From positions 868,001-932,000 of the forward strand of contig CAJTFW010000001.1 of the NCBI GenBank assembly GCA_910575445.1: a stretch of 64,000 bases of DNA, written 5' to 3'. A model generated the notes under the pieces. The model was not told the origin of the DNA and ran no database searches. It saw only the letters and a list, made by a program, of their open reading frames with translations. Made by a program: the position numbers and the translations under genes. Below are positions 34,096 through 43,782 of the stretch, one piece after another. How positions within the stretch are numbered: position 1 is the first letter of the stretch; each line of letters opens with the position of its first letter. The DNA is from Lachnospiraceae bacterium (GTDB taxonomy: Bacteria > Bacillota > Clostridia > Lachnospirales > Lachnospiraceae).

Positions 34096-34206
34096 TTTTA
34101 TATCTGCTCCTTCCCAATCAGTAGTTGAATCTTCCCCACTCAACTGCTGCTTTGTGTAAAAAACATATGCTTAGGCGTATCATTTAAGGCGAAAGGAGAA
34201 AATATA

Positions 34207-35028
34207 ATGGACCAAACAAAGATTGGAAAATTTATTGCAAAATGTCGTAAAGAGAAAAAATTAACACAAGCACAGTTGGCGGAAAAACTGAATATTACAG
34301 ATAGAGCAGTATCCAAATGGGAAACAGGAAAAAGTATTCCAGACTCCTCTATTATGTTGGAGCTTTGCGAGATTTTGGGAATCACAGTAAATGAGTTGTT
34401 AAGTGGGGAGGAAATTAACATGGAAAGTTATGGAGAAAAAGTAGATGAAAACTTGATTATCTTAAAAAGAAAAGATGAAAATAACATAACAAAAAATGTG
34501 ATAATTTCCATTCTTTTTTCGGTAACACTTCTAGTAGGAATTATGGTATGTCTTATTTGCAATATTGCAATATCCGGTAATTTAACATGGTCACTAATTC
34601 CAGTCAGCTCTATGATTTTTACATGGGTTATATCTTTTCCAAGTATCATTTTGGGAAAAAGAGGGATTCTTGTAAGTTTCGTATCATTAAGTATTTTTGT
34701 TTTTCCTTATTTATTTTTATTAAGTAGTTTTATAAATGTAAAAGAAGTATTTTCTATTGGCGCAGTGATGGCGGTGGTTTCTATTATCTTCTTGTGGATT
34801 GCAGTTGCCGTTTTTCACCGTATTAAAAAAACAAGGAAATTAGTTGCCTTAGGAATTATTTTTTTATTATCTATCCCATTTATACTTATTATTAATATAA
34901 TGCTATCAAAAATGATAGAAGAGCCTATCTTTGATATATGGGATATGTTGTCTATCTTTATTTTGTTAATATTGGCGTTTGTTTTCTTTAGTTTTGATTA
35001 TGCTAAGAAAAAGGGATTGATAAAATAA
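34207..35028 (+). CDS. XRE-family HTH regulator with membrane domain
   Basis: The protein has 273 residues. The N-terminal HTH (IAKCRKEKKLTQAQLAEKLN, then ITDRAVSKWETGKSIPD) is followed by a linker and about six hydrophobic segments between residues 100 and 265. Membrane-attached XRE regulators of this build are common in Firmicutes, possibly sensing envelope stress or peptides. ATG follows AAAGGAGAA. The signal is unknown. Confidence 0.85.
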   Translation: MDQTKIGKFIAKCRKEKKLTQAQLAEKLNITDRAVSKWETGKSIPDSSIMLELCEILGITVNELLSGEEINMESYGEKVDENLIILKRKDENNITKNVIISILFSVTLLVGIMVCLICNIAISGNLTWSLIPVSSMIFTWVISFPSIILGKRGILVSFVSLSIFVFPYLFLLSSFINVKEVFSIGAVMAVVSIIFLWIAVAVFHRIKKTRKLVALGIIFLLSIPFILIINIMLSKMIEEPIFDIWDMLSIFILLILAFVFFSFDYAKKKGLIK

Positions 35029-35188
35029 TGAGAAAATGGCTACTTTTAGTAGCGTATTTTCTAAACATTTTTCCTTAGGTCTTCAGAATTCATAAAAAAT
35101 ATTGCAGATGTATTAATAAAGAAAATGCTCTAATATTGTTGGAATAGGAGGTACAATAGGAACTTATTATTGTACAAAAATAGACACA

Positions 35189-35256
35189 GTGCACTACGAC
35201 TTTTAAAAAGAATAGTATTCTATTACAGGTTTCTCTTTCCATGCTAGTTTTACTCA
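35189..35256 (+). pseudogene. decayed flagellin 3' fragment
   Basis: ACTACGACTTTTAAAAAGAA, then TAGTATTCTATTACAGG and TCCATGCTAG, follow the flagellin 3' coding pattern (CACGGCTTTTACGAAGAATA, then ATATTCTGTTACAGG, then TCCATGCTGG) with many changes. It lacks the rest of the gene and its terminator. The 35029-35688 gap otherwise contains only the membrane-gene remnant below and AT-rich DNA. Confidence 0.7.
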
Positions 35257-35479
35257 AATATATAAATATTCCTCACCTAATGAAAAAGCATTATTTAGGA
35301 TAGCAATAGAATTAGTAGTAATAGATTTTATAATTATTATTAAGTCCATTACTGTAAATTTATTAGATGTAGTTTGGATTAATATAATTATAATGATGTT
35401 GATATTACTCTTATTTGTAGCTTTTATTGAAACTATATGTATTTTTGTTAGGTCTCTTTATTATAGTATACGAAAATAA
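35255..35479 (+). pseudogene. 5'-truncated membrane protein frame
   Basis: An open frame without a start codon reads QIYKYSSPNEKALFRIAIEL, then two hydrophobic runs (VVIDFIIIIKSITVNLL and INIIIMMLILLLFVAFIETI), ending SLYYSIRK. Its beginning coincides with the end of the flagellin remnant, so recombination probably removed the front. The family is unknown. Confidence 0.5.
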
Positions 35480-35688
35480 TTTATATATAAATATTTGATG
35501 GTTTTTACATAATAAAGAATAGAGAAAATGCAAATATATTAATAATGAAGATATAATATTTTTTAATCAAAGAATATTGTTTACTGTCAGGCTTTTTATT
35601 ATATTATAATAGGAACGAAAAGGAGGGTAGCCAAGCAGACATAATAAGGGGATAATAAACAGAACATTTACAAAGGAGAAAAAGGATT

Positions 35689-36309
35689 ATGAAAGAAAAA
35701 CTAAAAAGTGCAAGACTATGGCAGATTATATCGGGGATTCTTTTGCTTATGGTTATAGTATCTGGTGGAGATAGCAATGCGCAAGAACTCACAGAACTAA
35801 AAGCCAATGTGGAAAGCCTCCAAGAAGAAAATACCAATCTGCAAAATTCATATGAGGAAACACTTGCTTCTTTTACTGAGTTAGAGAGCACTAACCAAAC
35901 ATTACAATCGCAGCTAGAAGAAAAAGATTCTGAGATTGCATCTTTAAAACAAAGTGTAGATACTACATCGACCTATGAAGGACAGATAAAAGAATTGGAG
36001 AAACAAGTGGAGTCTTTGAAAGAGGAAAATACAACGTTGCAGTCAAAGGTTACTAACCTAGAAACAGCAGCGGCTTCTTCTAGTTCTACAGCTACAACTT
36101 CAGATTCTGCAAAAAGTTCAGATTCCACAGCAAATATGGATACTCCTGACAATTCTTCTACAGGAAGCGGGACCATTGTATATATAACAAATACAGGAGA
36201 AAAATATCACCTTGGCAGTTGTAGTTATCTAAGACAGAGTAAAATAGAGATTGATAAAGAGGATGCGATTGCACAGGGATATAGTGCTTGTAGCAGATGT
36301 CATCCATAA
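35689..36309 (+). CDS. membrane-anchored coiled-coil protein with C-terminal Ada-like cysteine domain
   Basis: The protein has 206 residues. An N-terminal hydrophobic segment (about 10-26) acts as signal or anchor. A coiled coil spans about 30-130 with heptads (ELTELKANVESLQEENTNLQ), then a serine/threonine linker and a C-terminal Cys domain, TGEKYHLGSCSYLRQSK and YSACSRCHP, which resembles the metal-binding tail of some secreted nucleases and ComEC-like proteins. It is probably displayed outside the cell. A broken copy is at 27567, and its last bases begin the flagellin unit repeat. Confidence 0.75.
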   Translation: MKEKLKSARLWQIISGILLLMVIVSGGDSNAQELTELKANVESLQEENTNLQNSYEETLASFTELESTNQTLQSQLEEKDSEIASLKQSVDTTSTYEGQIKELEKQVESLKEENTTLQSKVTNLETAAASSSSTATTSDSAKSSDSTANMDTPDNSSTGSGTIVYITNTGEKYHLGSCSYLRQSKIEIDKEDAIAQGYSACSRCHP

Positions 36310-36393
36310 TAACAAATTTTATGCTATCTTGGATAAAATATGAAAGAATTGACAGCTTGCTATTGTGAATAATCACGGAGAAACAGGTTACTT

Positions 36394-36520
36394 TAATTCT
36401 TATAGAAACTTAGGCGTCAATCAGAGTGGATTAAATAAAAACTTGGAGAAATTATCTTCTGGTTACAAGATTAACCGCGCAGGTGATGATGCAGCAGGTC
36501 TTGCAATTTCCGAGAGTATA
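36394..36520 (+). pseudogene. flagellin N-terminal fragment (fourth unit remnant)
   Basis: ATTCTTATAGAAACTTAGG through GCAATTTCCGAGAGTATA encode the flagellin D0/D1 start (SYRNLGVNQSGLNKNLEKL, then SSGYKINRAGDDAAGLAISESI), without the promoter, the start codon or the rest of the gene. Both joints lie at short shared bases (TTAATT and TATA), indicating deletions between microhomologies. The unit repeat precedes it, and a mutated flagellin-type terminator follows. Confidence 0.9.
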
Positions 36521-36536
36521 AAAAGATAAATTTTTT

Positions 36537-36569
36537 CTACCAGCAGGTTTTTCCTGCTGGTAGTTTTTT
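36537..36569 (+). terminator. terminator of the flagellin remnant
   Basis: CTACCAGCAGG and CCTGCTGGTAG form a perfect stem with a TTTTT loop and six T. The two changed positions compared with the other flagellin terminators are compensatory, so the stem is still intact. The remaining gap to 36723 has two TATAAT-like boxes and no gene. Confidence 0.88.
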
Positions 36570-36722
36570 GTCTAAATTTGATATATATTTAACAATCGAA
36601 CAAATTTTTGCCTAAATAGTTGTATGTTTATGTATAATGGATTATAATATTTTGTAGCAAAAGAGCAACCATTCTATCTAAAGAAATACAATTATTTTAC
36701 ATAAAAGAAAGGAGTACAATCT

Positions 36723-37838
36723 ATGGAACGAAAAGCAGAGATTAAGCCACCAGTGGAGGTGCGGTATCAAAAGGAGCTAGAAGCACTTCAGGCACTGGAT
36801 ACAGGCAAAAAGCCTCAGAACTGGAAATTGTCGCCAAAAGCAGTGCGGACATTTATCCTGGGCAGCAAAAAGCCAATAGAATGGAACGGCGAGGAGATTA
36901 CCATTCGCAAGAAATATCTGGGAAATGATGCACTTGTGGAGCGGTGCATTATTACGTTGGCCGGGAATCGGGGACTGATGTTGGTTGGAGAGCCAGGTAC
37001 AGCCAAGACGATGCTCTCAGAACTGTTGTCAGCAGCTATCAGCGGGACAAGCACCAATACGATTCAGGGAACTGCCGGTACAACGGAAGATATGATTAAA
37101 TATAGCTGGAACTATGCACTTCTTCTGGCAAAGGGACCTGTAAGAGAAGCGCTTGTGCCGTCTCCTCTGTATGTGGGGATGGAGCAGGGAATCCTGACGC
37201 GTTTTGAGGAGATTACACGTACGCCGGCAGAGATTCAGGACAGTTTAATCAGTGTATTAAGTGATAAGGTATTAAATGTACCAGAACTCTCTGAAGAAGG
37301 ACTTCTCTTTGCAAGAGCAGGTTTTAATGTAATTGGAACCGCCAATACAAGAGATAAGGGGGTCAATGAGATGAGTAGCGCCCTGAAGCGGCGTTTTAAC
37401 TTTGAGACGGTAATGCCAGTTCGGGATGTGGCACTTGAGAAACAGATTATTATCAATGAAGTAGACGAGTTAGCAAAAGCCAGCCAGATTGATATGCCAG
37501 TGGATGAAGATGTGGCAGAGATATTGGCTTCTACCTATCATGAGCTTCGGGAAGGAGTATCTTCGATGGGACACAGAATTGACCGTCCGGCGTCTGTGAT
37601 GAGCACCGCAGAAGCCGTGTCGGTCTATTACCAGACGATGATGACAGCATATTATTATGGAGATGCCAAGATGGATTTGGGATGTCTGGTACAGAATCTA
37701 GTCGGAGCAGTGCAGAAAGAAAATCAGGACGATTTGGAAAAGCTTCGCAGCTATTTTCAGACCGTTGTGCGGGATAAAGGAGGCAAAGAGGGGCAGCTAT
37801 GGAACAGTTATTACGAGGCGAGGAAATACCTGCGATAA
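36723..37838 (+). CDS. MoxR-family AAA+ ATPase (YehL-like)
   Basis: The protein has 371 residues. Walker A is GEPGTAKT at 89-96 and the Walker B region GILTRFEEITRTPAEIQDSL, followed by FNVIGTANTRDKGVNEMSSALKRRF (sensor and arginine finger). These are MoxR-class features of chaperone-like ATPases working with vWA partners. ATG at 36723 follows AAAGGAG. Its last 40 bases overlap the next gene. The order MoxR, DUF5682, vWA, SWIM matches E. coli yehL-yehM-yehP-yehQ, so a common complex is inferred. Confidence 0.92.
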   Translation: MERKAEIKPPVEVRYQKELEALQALDTGKKPQNWKLSPKAVRTFILGSKKPIEWNGEEITIRKKYLGNDALVERCIITLAGNRGLMLVGEPGTAKTMLSELLSAAISGTSTNTIQGTAGTTEDMIKYSWNYALLLAKGPVREALVPSPLYVGMEQGILTRFEEITRTPAEIQDSLISVLSDKVLNVPELSEEGLLFARAGFNVIGTANTRDKGVNEMSSALKRRFNFETVMPVRDVALEKQIIINEVDELAKASQIDMPVDEDVAEILASTYHELREGVSSMGHRIDRPASVMSTAEAVSVYYQTMMTAYYYGDAKMDLGCLVQNLVGAVQKENQDDLEKLRSYFQTVVRDKGGKEGQLWNSYYEARKYLR

Positions 37839-40219
37839 CCAAGTATGATATAGAAAGCCCTGTGTTGTATTTTCCAATTCGGCATCACAGCCCGGCGTGC
37901 TCCTGGCATTTAAAACAGGCGATAGAAGCCTACAAACCAGAAGTTATCTTAATCGAAGGGCCAGAGAATGCACAGGAGCAGATACGCGTGCTCTCTCATG
38001 AAGATACCAAGGCGCCAGTGGCTCTCTACTATTTTTACAGAGATAAAAGAGGTCTTTTAAGTGAGGAAAAAGAAGACTGTAAATGTTACTATCCATTTCT
38101 GGATTTTTCCCCGGAGATGGTGGCACTTCGGGAGGCAGCAAAGCGGCAGATACCGGCGCAGTTTATCGACCTGCCTTATGGAGAGATTTTGATTGCCACA
38201 GAAGAACATAAAGGGATTCGAAAAGAAGCAGAAAAGCAGAGTTATAACGACGACTATCTGCTAAGTCGAAGTCGCTATCTGGCGCTGCTTCGCGAGAAGA
38301 CAGGGCTTCGAAGTTTTGAGGAATTGTGGGAGAAATATTTTGAGATTGGCGGTCTGATGCAGAAGACCGAGGACTTTGTCCGCCAGATACATATCTACTG
38401 TGCACTGACAAGAAGCCATACATCAAGAGAAGAATTAGAGGCGGATGGCTGCCTTCTAAGAGAGCGGTATATGGCAGAGCAGATTGCCAAAGCATCCAAA
38501 AATTATCAGAGAATCCTGGTGGTAACAGGTGGTTTTCATACCAGTGGAATTATCGAATTATTAGAATATCAGACATCTGATAATAAGATGGGTTTTCTGC
38601 GCTGTAGAGAAAAGCCAGTAAAGCTTCACAAGATTACAGAGCAGGAACAAGGTGTCTATCCGCTTGCCTACTCGATGGAGGCAGCAGATGCGCTAAATGG
38701 TTATGCAAGTGGAATGCAGTCGCCGGGCTTCTATCAGCAGGTATGGCAGCGCCTTGTCGAGAGGGAGACGCCAGAGGGGGCTTACGAGGAAGCGGTGCTT
38801 CACCAGCTAGTAAGCGCCGGACGTCAGGCAAGGAAGAAAAAAGAAGTCTTATCTTCCTATGATATTATCTGTGCGCTCTCTATGGCCAAAGGGTTAGCAG
38901 CACTTCGGGGAAAGCAAGAAGCGGGATTGTATGAGCTTAGGGATGCGGCGCTTTCTTCTTTTGTCAAAGGAGAGTGCAACCCTTCGACAGATATGCCGCT
39001 TCAGATTTTGCAGAAATTAAATACTGGCAGACAGGTGGGAAAGCTCTGCGAGGATGCTAATCGCCCGCCGCTTCTGTTGGACTTTGATGAGCAGTGTAAG
39101 AAATTTCGCCTAAAAGTACAGGCAGCAGGAAATCAGGAAGTGACGCTTGAGATATTTTCCAAGAAAAAGCATCTGCAGATGAGCAGGTTTTTCTATCAGA
39201 TGAAATTTTTGGAGACACGCTTTGCAAGGCGGACCAAAGGTGCCGATTTGCTTAATCGCAGAGATAAAAGCAGGATTCGTGAGACCTGGATCTATCAGTT
39301 CTCCGGGCAGGTGTTGGCTGCGCTTGTGGATGTCTCAATGCTTGGTGGTACAGTGGAAGAGGCTTCTAAAAGCAAATTGGTGCGTGAATTTGCAAAAAGT
39401 GAGAGTGGTCAGGAAGCTGCAAAGTTATTAACTCTAGGCTTTCTTATGGGCTTTTTGGAAGAGCAGGCTAAGATGGGAGCACATATCCGGGAGGTTTTGA
39501 TTACGGATGGAGACTTTTTCTCTTTGTCGGAGGGATTTTCACATCTAAGGATGTTGTATGAATTGCAGGAGCTCTATGAGGTTGAAGATTCATTGGAATT
39601 GGAGGAGTTAATCGGTATCTGCTTCCAGAAGATTATACAACTTCTGCCTTCGATGGCGCAGGTAAAGGAAGAGCAACAACAGCAGTGTATGGAAAGCTGT
39701 CTTTCGCTCTATCAGATTACAGGAAGGCGGACGTTTGCGCATTATCGGGAGGAACTGATGGATGCATTTTTACGGCTTCTGAAAAGACCCAAGATAGAGC
39801 CTGGGCTAGAAGGCGCTGTGCTTGGACTACTCTATGGAGATGACAGCAGCTTTGGCGAACGGATTCAGCGTACGGCTTCAGGGTATCTGCAGGGAACAGA
39901 TGAGATGCGGATGAAAAGTGCAGCATTTTTAAGAGGATTGTTCTATACGGCCCGGGATTTTGTATTTGTAAGAGAAGATTTTTTGACGATGATTGATGGG
40001 CTTCTCTCTGTTTTGCCGGTAGAGGATTTTATGAAACTTTTGCCAGAGCTTCGGCAGGCATTTGGGTATTTTACACCGATAGAGACAGACAGGATTGCAG
40101 GAAAAGCGGCAGCGCTGCATGGAGTGAAGAAAAAGGTGCTGATAAGCGGACGAATCGTAATGCCAGAAGAGTATGCTTATGGAGAAATGCTAGACAGCTA
40201 TGCGAAAGGTTGTGAGTAG
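37799..40219 (+). CDS. DUF5682 family protein (YehM-like)
   Basis: The protein has 806 residues. The N-terminal half shows YFPIRHHSPACSWHLKQAIE (HHSP motif at about 24), EVILIEGPENA and the VVTGGFHTSGI signature at about 240, all features of the DUF5682 family. The C-terminal half is helix-rich with LEDSLELEELIGICFQKII-type repeats. Catalytic function is not known, but the HHSP and GGFHT motifs could form a metal-binding or hydrolase site resembling the TraB/erythromycin-esterase superfamily (inference). Overlap with the ATPase gene implies coupled synthesis. Confidence 0.88.
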   Translation: MEQLLRGEEIPAITKYDIESPVLYFPIRHHSPACSWHLKQAIEAYKPEVILIEGPENAQEQIRVLSHEDTKAPVALYYFYRDKRGLLSEEKEDCKCYYPFLDFSPEMVALREAAKRQIPAQFIDLPYGEILIATEEHKGIRKEAEKQSYNDDYLLSRSRYLALLREKTGLRSFEELWEKYFEIGGLMQKTEDFVRQIHIYCALTRSHTSREELEADGCLLRERYMAEQIAKASKNYQRILVVTGGFHTSGIIELLEYQTSDNKMGFLRCREKPVKLHKITEQEQGVYPLAYSMEAADALNGYASGMQSPGFYQQVWQRLVERETPEGAYEEAVLHQLVSAGRQARKKKEVLSSYDIICALSMAKGLAALRGKQEAGLYELRDAALSSFVKGECNPSTDMPLQILQKLNTGRQVGKLCEDANRPPLLLDFDEQCKKFRLKVQAAGNQEVTLEIFSKKKHLQMSRFFYQMKFLETRFARRTKGADLLNRRDKSRIRETWIYQFSGQVLAALVDVSMLGGTVEEASKSKLVREFAKSESGQEAAKLLTLGFLMGFLEEQAKMGAHIREVLITDGDFFSLSEGFSHLRMLYELQELYEVEDSLELEELIGICFQKIIQLLPSMAQVKEEQQQQCMESCLSLYQITGRRTFAHYREELMDAFLRLLKRPKIEPGLEGAVLGLLYGDDSSFGERIQRTASGYLQGTDEMRMKSAAFLRGLFYTARDFVFVREDFLTMIDGLLSVLPVEDFMKLLPELRQAFGYFTPIETDRIAGKAAALHGVKKKVLISGRIVMPEEYAYGEMLDSYAKGCE

Positions 40220-40304
40220 TTTTCGCTAAATGGTCGATATTACTGCACCCGGGAGGGGTGCTATACGCGCTATATTGGCAGCCTTATGAAAGGAGAACAA
40301 TTAT

Positions 40305-41444
40305 TTGCACACATTAAATCGGTGGAGGCTGGTGTTAGGGGGATATGCTAAAAACCAGCTGGAATTTGGAGATGGAGATGGAAGTGAAGAAGATGCTTCT
40401 TTGGAAAATGGAATTTCCTGTATGGATTTGGAAGAAGCACTGGATTTTTTATATAATCGGGAGCAAGGCGAAGATGTGCGCAGACAGGGCGGGACAGAGG
40501 CAAGCCGGCTGACCGCAGCTACCTGGATTACAAAGATACGAAAATTGTTTCCCAAAGAGACCGTGGAGATTTTGGAGCGACATGCGCTTGACCGCTATGG
40601 AATGACCGAGCTTTTGACAGACAGAGAGGTACTAGAGAAGTTAGAGCCAAATCAGGAGCTTTTAAAGACCATATTGCAGCTTAAACATCTGATGAAGGGG
40701 GATGTATTAGATGCAGCGCGTCGGATTGTGAAAAAAGTAGCAGAGGAGATTGCAAAGAAATTAAATCAGGATATTAGAAAATCTCTTTTAGGGAAGATTG
40801 ACAGAAATTCAAGCAGTCCGGTGCGCTCGATTCGGAATCTGGATATGCAAAAGACGATTCGCAGAAATCTAAGACACTATGATACAGAAAATCACAGAAT
40901 TATGTTAGAGCAGGTGTATTTTAATGGGAGAACCAAGCGCTATAGCCAGTGGCGGGTGGTGATTGCAGTGGATGAGAGCGGGTCGATGTTAGACTCTGTG
41001 ATTCATAGTGCCGTGATGGCGGGGATTTTTGCCAGACTTCCCATGTTAGACACGAAGCTGGTTATCTTTGATACACAGGTGGTGGATTTAAGCGCACACT
41101 TAGATGACCCGGTGGCGACGCTGATGAGTATTCAGCTTGGGGGCGGAACGTATATTGCAGGGGCTTTGGAATACTGTGAGCGGCTGATTGACAATCCGCA
41201 CCGGACAATGGTGGTGCTGGTGTCTGACCTGTGTGAAGGGGGCAGTGTTGCGGGGCTGCTTGGTGTGACACGGGGAATTATTGAGAGCGGGGCAAAATTA
41301 ATCTGTCTGACGGCACTTGATATGGAAGCCAATCCGATATACGACCGCCGTATCGCGCAGCAGATGGCAGACCTTGGTGCTTTTGTGGGGGCGATGACAC
41401 CAGAGGCACTTGGGGATTTTATGGGGAAGATTATGAACGGCTGA
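40305..41444 (+). CDS. vWA domain protein (YehP-like)
   Basis: The protein has 379 residues from TTG at 40305, 8 nt after AAAGGAG. The N-terminus (LNRWRLVLGGYAKNQL, then LDFLYNREQGEDVRRQGG) and the helical middle (LKTILQLKHLMKGDVLDAARRIVKK) agree with what I know of YehP. The vWA MIDAS is DESGS at 223-227, with VVIAVDE before and VSDLCEGGSVAGLL after. It probably binds metal and is a substrate or partner for the MoxR ATPase. The small gap before it holds only a short GC hairpin. Confidence 0.92.
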   Translation: MHTLNRWRLVLGGYAKNQLEFGDGDGSEEDASLENGISCMDLEEALDFLYNREQGEDVRRQGGTEASRLTAATWITKIRKLFPKETVEILERHALDRYGMTELLTDREVLEKLEPNQELLKTILQLKHLMKGDVLDAARRIVKKVAEEIAKKLNQDIRKSLLGKIDRNSSSPVRSIRNLDMQKTIRRNLRHYDTENHRIMLEQVYFNGRTKRYSQWRVVIAVDESGSMLDSVIHSAVMAGIFARLPMLDTKLVIFDTQVVDLSAHLDDPVATLMSIQLGGGTYIAGALEYCERLIDNPHRTMVVLVSDLCEGGSVAGLLGVTRGIIESGAKLICLTALDMEANPIYDRRIAQQMADLGAFVGAMTPEALGDFMGKIMNG

Positions 41445-41460
41445 TGGAAAGGAGGCAAGG

Positions 41461-43557
41461 ATGGAGACACAAAAGGAATTGCTTTTAAAAGTGGATGATG
41501 ACTATCTGACAGGGCTTTGTAATAAAGGGACAGTAAAAAGAGCCTATAAGGATTTGGCTTTAGAGACGCCATCCGTAGAGTGGCAGGAAGAAGAAGCGCA
41601 GGTGACATTAAAAGAGGAAAGCTGCGTGATTAAGATGCCTCTAGGAGAGAGTACCTGTTCTTGTCCCTCTAGAAGTATCTGCCGGCATATTATCACTGCG
41701 ATTCTGTGGTTAAAGCAGGGACTTGTGGAAGAAGGGGGAGAAGATACAAAAGAAGCAGAAGAAGAAAAAGAGGAGATAAAAGAGACCAAAGAGGAGACGC
41801 CGCAGGTATTTACAGAACTTTTGGAGTATCCTTTGGAGACGCTTAAAAAGGCTTGTAAAGGAAAGCGCTTTGAACAGTTTGTGGGGCATATGCGTCTAGG
41901 AGAGCTTCCGCCTCTAGAGGAGAGCTCGATTGTGACCGTGATACTTCCCTGGGAAAAAGCAACGGTTAAGCTTTTGGAGCCTTTTGCCTATTCAACTTGT
42001 AGTTGCCACAGTAAGGAGCTGTGTGTACATAAGGCGCAGGCAGTGTTGGCCTACCAGATACAGAAGGGAAAACTTCGGCTAGAAGACTTGGATACCCTTC
42101 GGGAGGCAGAGAATACCTGGGATGAGGAGCAGGTGAAAAAGGCAGCAGAGAGTGTCTGCCAGTCTGTCATAGAACAGATAGATACAGGGCTTTCTAGGCA
42201 GTCGTTAGAGATTGCGGAGAGCCTGGAGCGGTTGGCAGTGATTGTGCACCGGGCAGGGCTTCCTTCTCTGGAGAATCCGCTTCGGGAGGCAGCATCTGAG
42301 TATCGACAGTATTTTTCCAGAGCAGCGGCTTTTCGAATCGAATATTTGTTCGAACGAATTTTAAATATTTATCAGCTGGCAAAGAAGATTGCATCTGCCA
42401 AGGGGCAAGAAGAGATACGCGTGTTAGCAGGAAGCTTTCGGGATGCGTACGAGCCGGTGGGGAGACTGCATCTGTTGGGGATGGGCGGAAGAACCTTTTC
42501 AAGTAAGACGGGCTATGAAGGGGAGATTTACTATTTTCTGGAGCCGGAAAAGAAGCGGTGGTATACTTGGACAGATGCCAGGCCAGTCTTCTATGAAGGG
42601 GTGAGAAGAAGGCCACCAGCGGCAAGTGAAAATATGATAGCGCCCTGGGGATTAAACTGCAACCGGGAGCAGTTACAAAGTCTGGATTTTTACCTTAGCA
42701 ATGCAAAAGCGGCTTCTGGCGGGCGGTTGTCTGTAAGCCAGGAAAGTAAGGGGGAAGTGCTTGGAACGAGAAGCCTGTGGATGGATGGGCTTCGAGAGCA
42801 GATTGTCTGGGACTATGAAAAGCTTTTACTTCAGAATTTTGGAAAGGAAGCACAAGAGGCAGAGAATCGGGCAACAGGAAGACGGGAAAAACTGGTGCTT
42901 GTGGGAGCGGTTCGTTTTGGGAAGACCAGCTTTGATACCGTGGAGCAGAGATTTTACTGGAAACTTTATGATAGAGAGGGCAGGAATCTGGCGATTTCGG
43001 TTAAATATAGCAAAGAGGAGAAGTTGACGATTCAGCTGTTAGAGCGGTTGGAGCAGAGACTTCAAAAAAACCCGCCGGATGCGATTGTGTTTTTTGGGTC
43101 AATTTATCTGGATGAGGAAGGAAAGATGTGTCTGTATCCGATTGAGTTTTTCTTAAAGGGGGCAGAGGAGATTGCAAGAGAAGTGGAGGAAAGAGAGGAG
43201 AAGACAGAGGACAAGCAGATGCAGGGCGTACCACAGATGCATGTGATTCAGACGATGGAGCAGTATCGAAGAGAAGCGCTTGGACAGATGGGGGATTTGT
43301 TTGTAAGCGGAGTGGCTTCCGTACAGGAAGATATGATACAGAGGATTGCAGAATGTGCAGATGACGGGGCGCGACTGGGCCTTCATGCAGCGGGGGAGGA
43401 GCTTGGAAAGATAAAGGGGCTTTTGGAGGAGAAGAGGCATAGAGTGGATTTTGAGATGGAAGAGGTCTTAGAGGCGATGGGGAGGGTGCAGAAGTATTTT
43501 AAGAGGTGTAAAGAGAGGATTACAAGGGATATGGGGCTTAGGTATTTGGAAGAATGA
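41461..43557 (+). CDS. SWIM zinc-finger protein (YehQ-like)
   Basis: The protein has 698 residues. Two SWIM fingers, CSCPSRSICRH (C66, C68, C74, H76) and CSCHSKELCVH (about 180), bind zinc and are typical of nucleic-acid or protein interaction. An acidic low-complexity stretch separates them (about 90-115). The remainder is helical with no catalytic motif. It follows the vWA gene by 16 bp behind GGAAAGGAGG and ends just before the half palindromic element that interrupts the operon. Confidence 0.88.
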   Translation: METQKELLLKVDDDYLTGLCNKGTVKRAYKDLALETPSVEWQEEEAQVTLKEESCVIKMPLGESTCSCPSRSICRHIITAILWLKQGLVEEGGEDTKEAEEEKEEIKETKEETPQVFTELLEYPLETLKKACKGKRFEQFVGHMRLGELPPLEESSIVTVILPWEKATVKLLEPFAYSTCSCHSKELCVHKAQAVLAYQIQKGKLRLEDLDTLREAENTWDEEQVKKAAESVCQSVIEQIDTGLSRQSLEIAESLERLAVIVHRAGLPSLENPLREAASEYRQYFSRAAAFRIEYLFERILNIYQLAKKIASAKGQEEIRVLAGSFRDAYEPVGRLHLLGMGGRTFSSKTGYEGEIYYFLEPEKKRWYTWTDARPVFYEGVRRRPPAASENMIAPWGLNCNREQLQSLDFYLSNAKAASGGRLSVSQESKGEVLGTRSLWMDGLREQIVWDYEKLLLQNFGKEAQEAENRATGRREKLVLVGAVRFGKTSFDTVEQRFYWKLYDREGRNLAISVKYSKEEKLTIQLLERLEQRLQKNPPDAIVFFGSIYLDEEGKMCLYPIEFFLKGAEEIAREVEEREEKTEDKQMQGVPQMHVIQTMEQYRREALGQMGDLFVSGVASVQEDMIQRIAECADDGARLGLHAAGEELGKIKGLLEEKRHRVDFEMEEVLEAMGRVQKYFKRCKERITRDMGLRYLEE

Positions 43558-43576
43558 TATATTTTTATATATGAGT

Positions 43577-43731
43577 GACGCCTGGCATGGGAAGGGATTC
43601 CTTCCAGACCCCGCTCGCGCTTAATGAACGCCTGTAGCGGTACTAAACTCGCGACTGCGCGTAACCGCTTGCGCTCGTTAAGTGCCGACGGCGTCCAATG
43701 GGTCTTGCAGGAATCCCTTCCCATGCCAGGC
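43577..43731. repeat. palindromic element, half copy (single hairpin)
   Basis: The core is the same as one half of the 430-bp elements, but it is alone. The outer stem is GCCTGGCATGGGAAGGGATTCC paired (as separate arms) with GGAATCCCTTCCCATGCCAGGC, which differs from all other copies and is perfect. The inner core keeps CAGACCCCGCTCGCGC and GGGTCTTGCAGGAA. It sits between two genes that elsewhere form one locus. Confidence 0.9.
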
Positions 43732-43782
43732 TGATAGCTATATGATGAACTTTGAAGTGGAATTTTAAATAGGAGAATGAAT

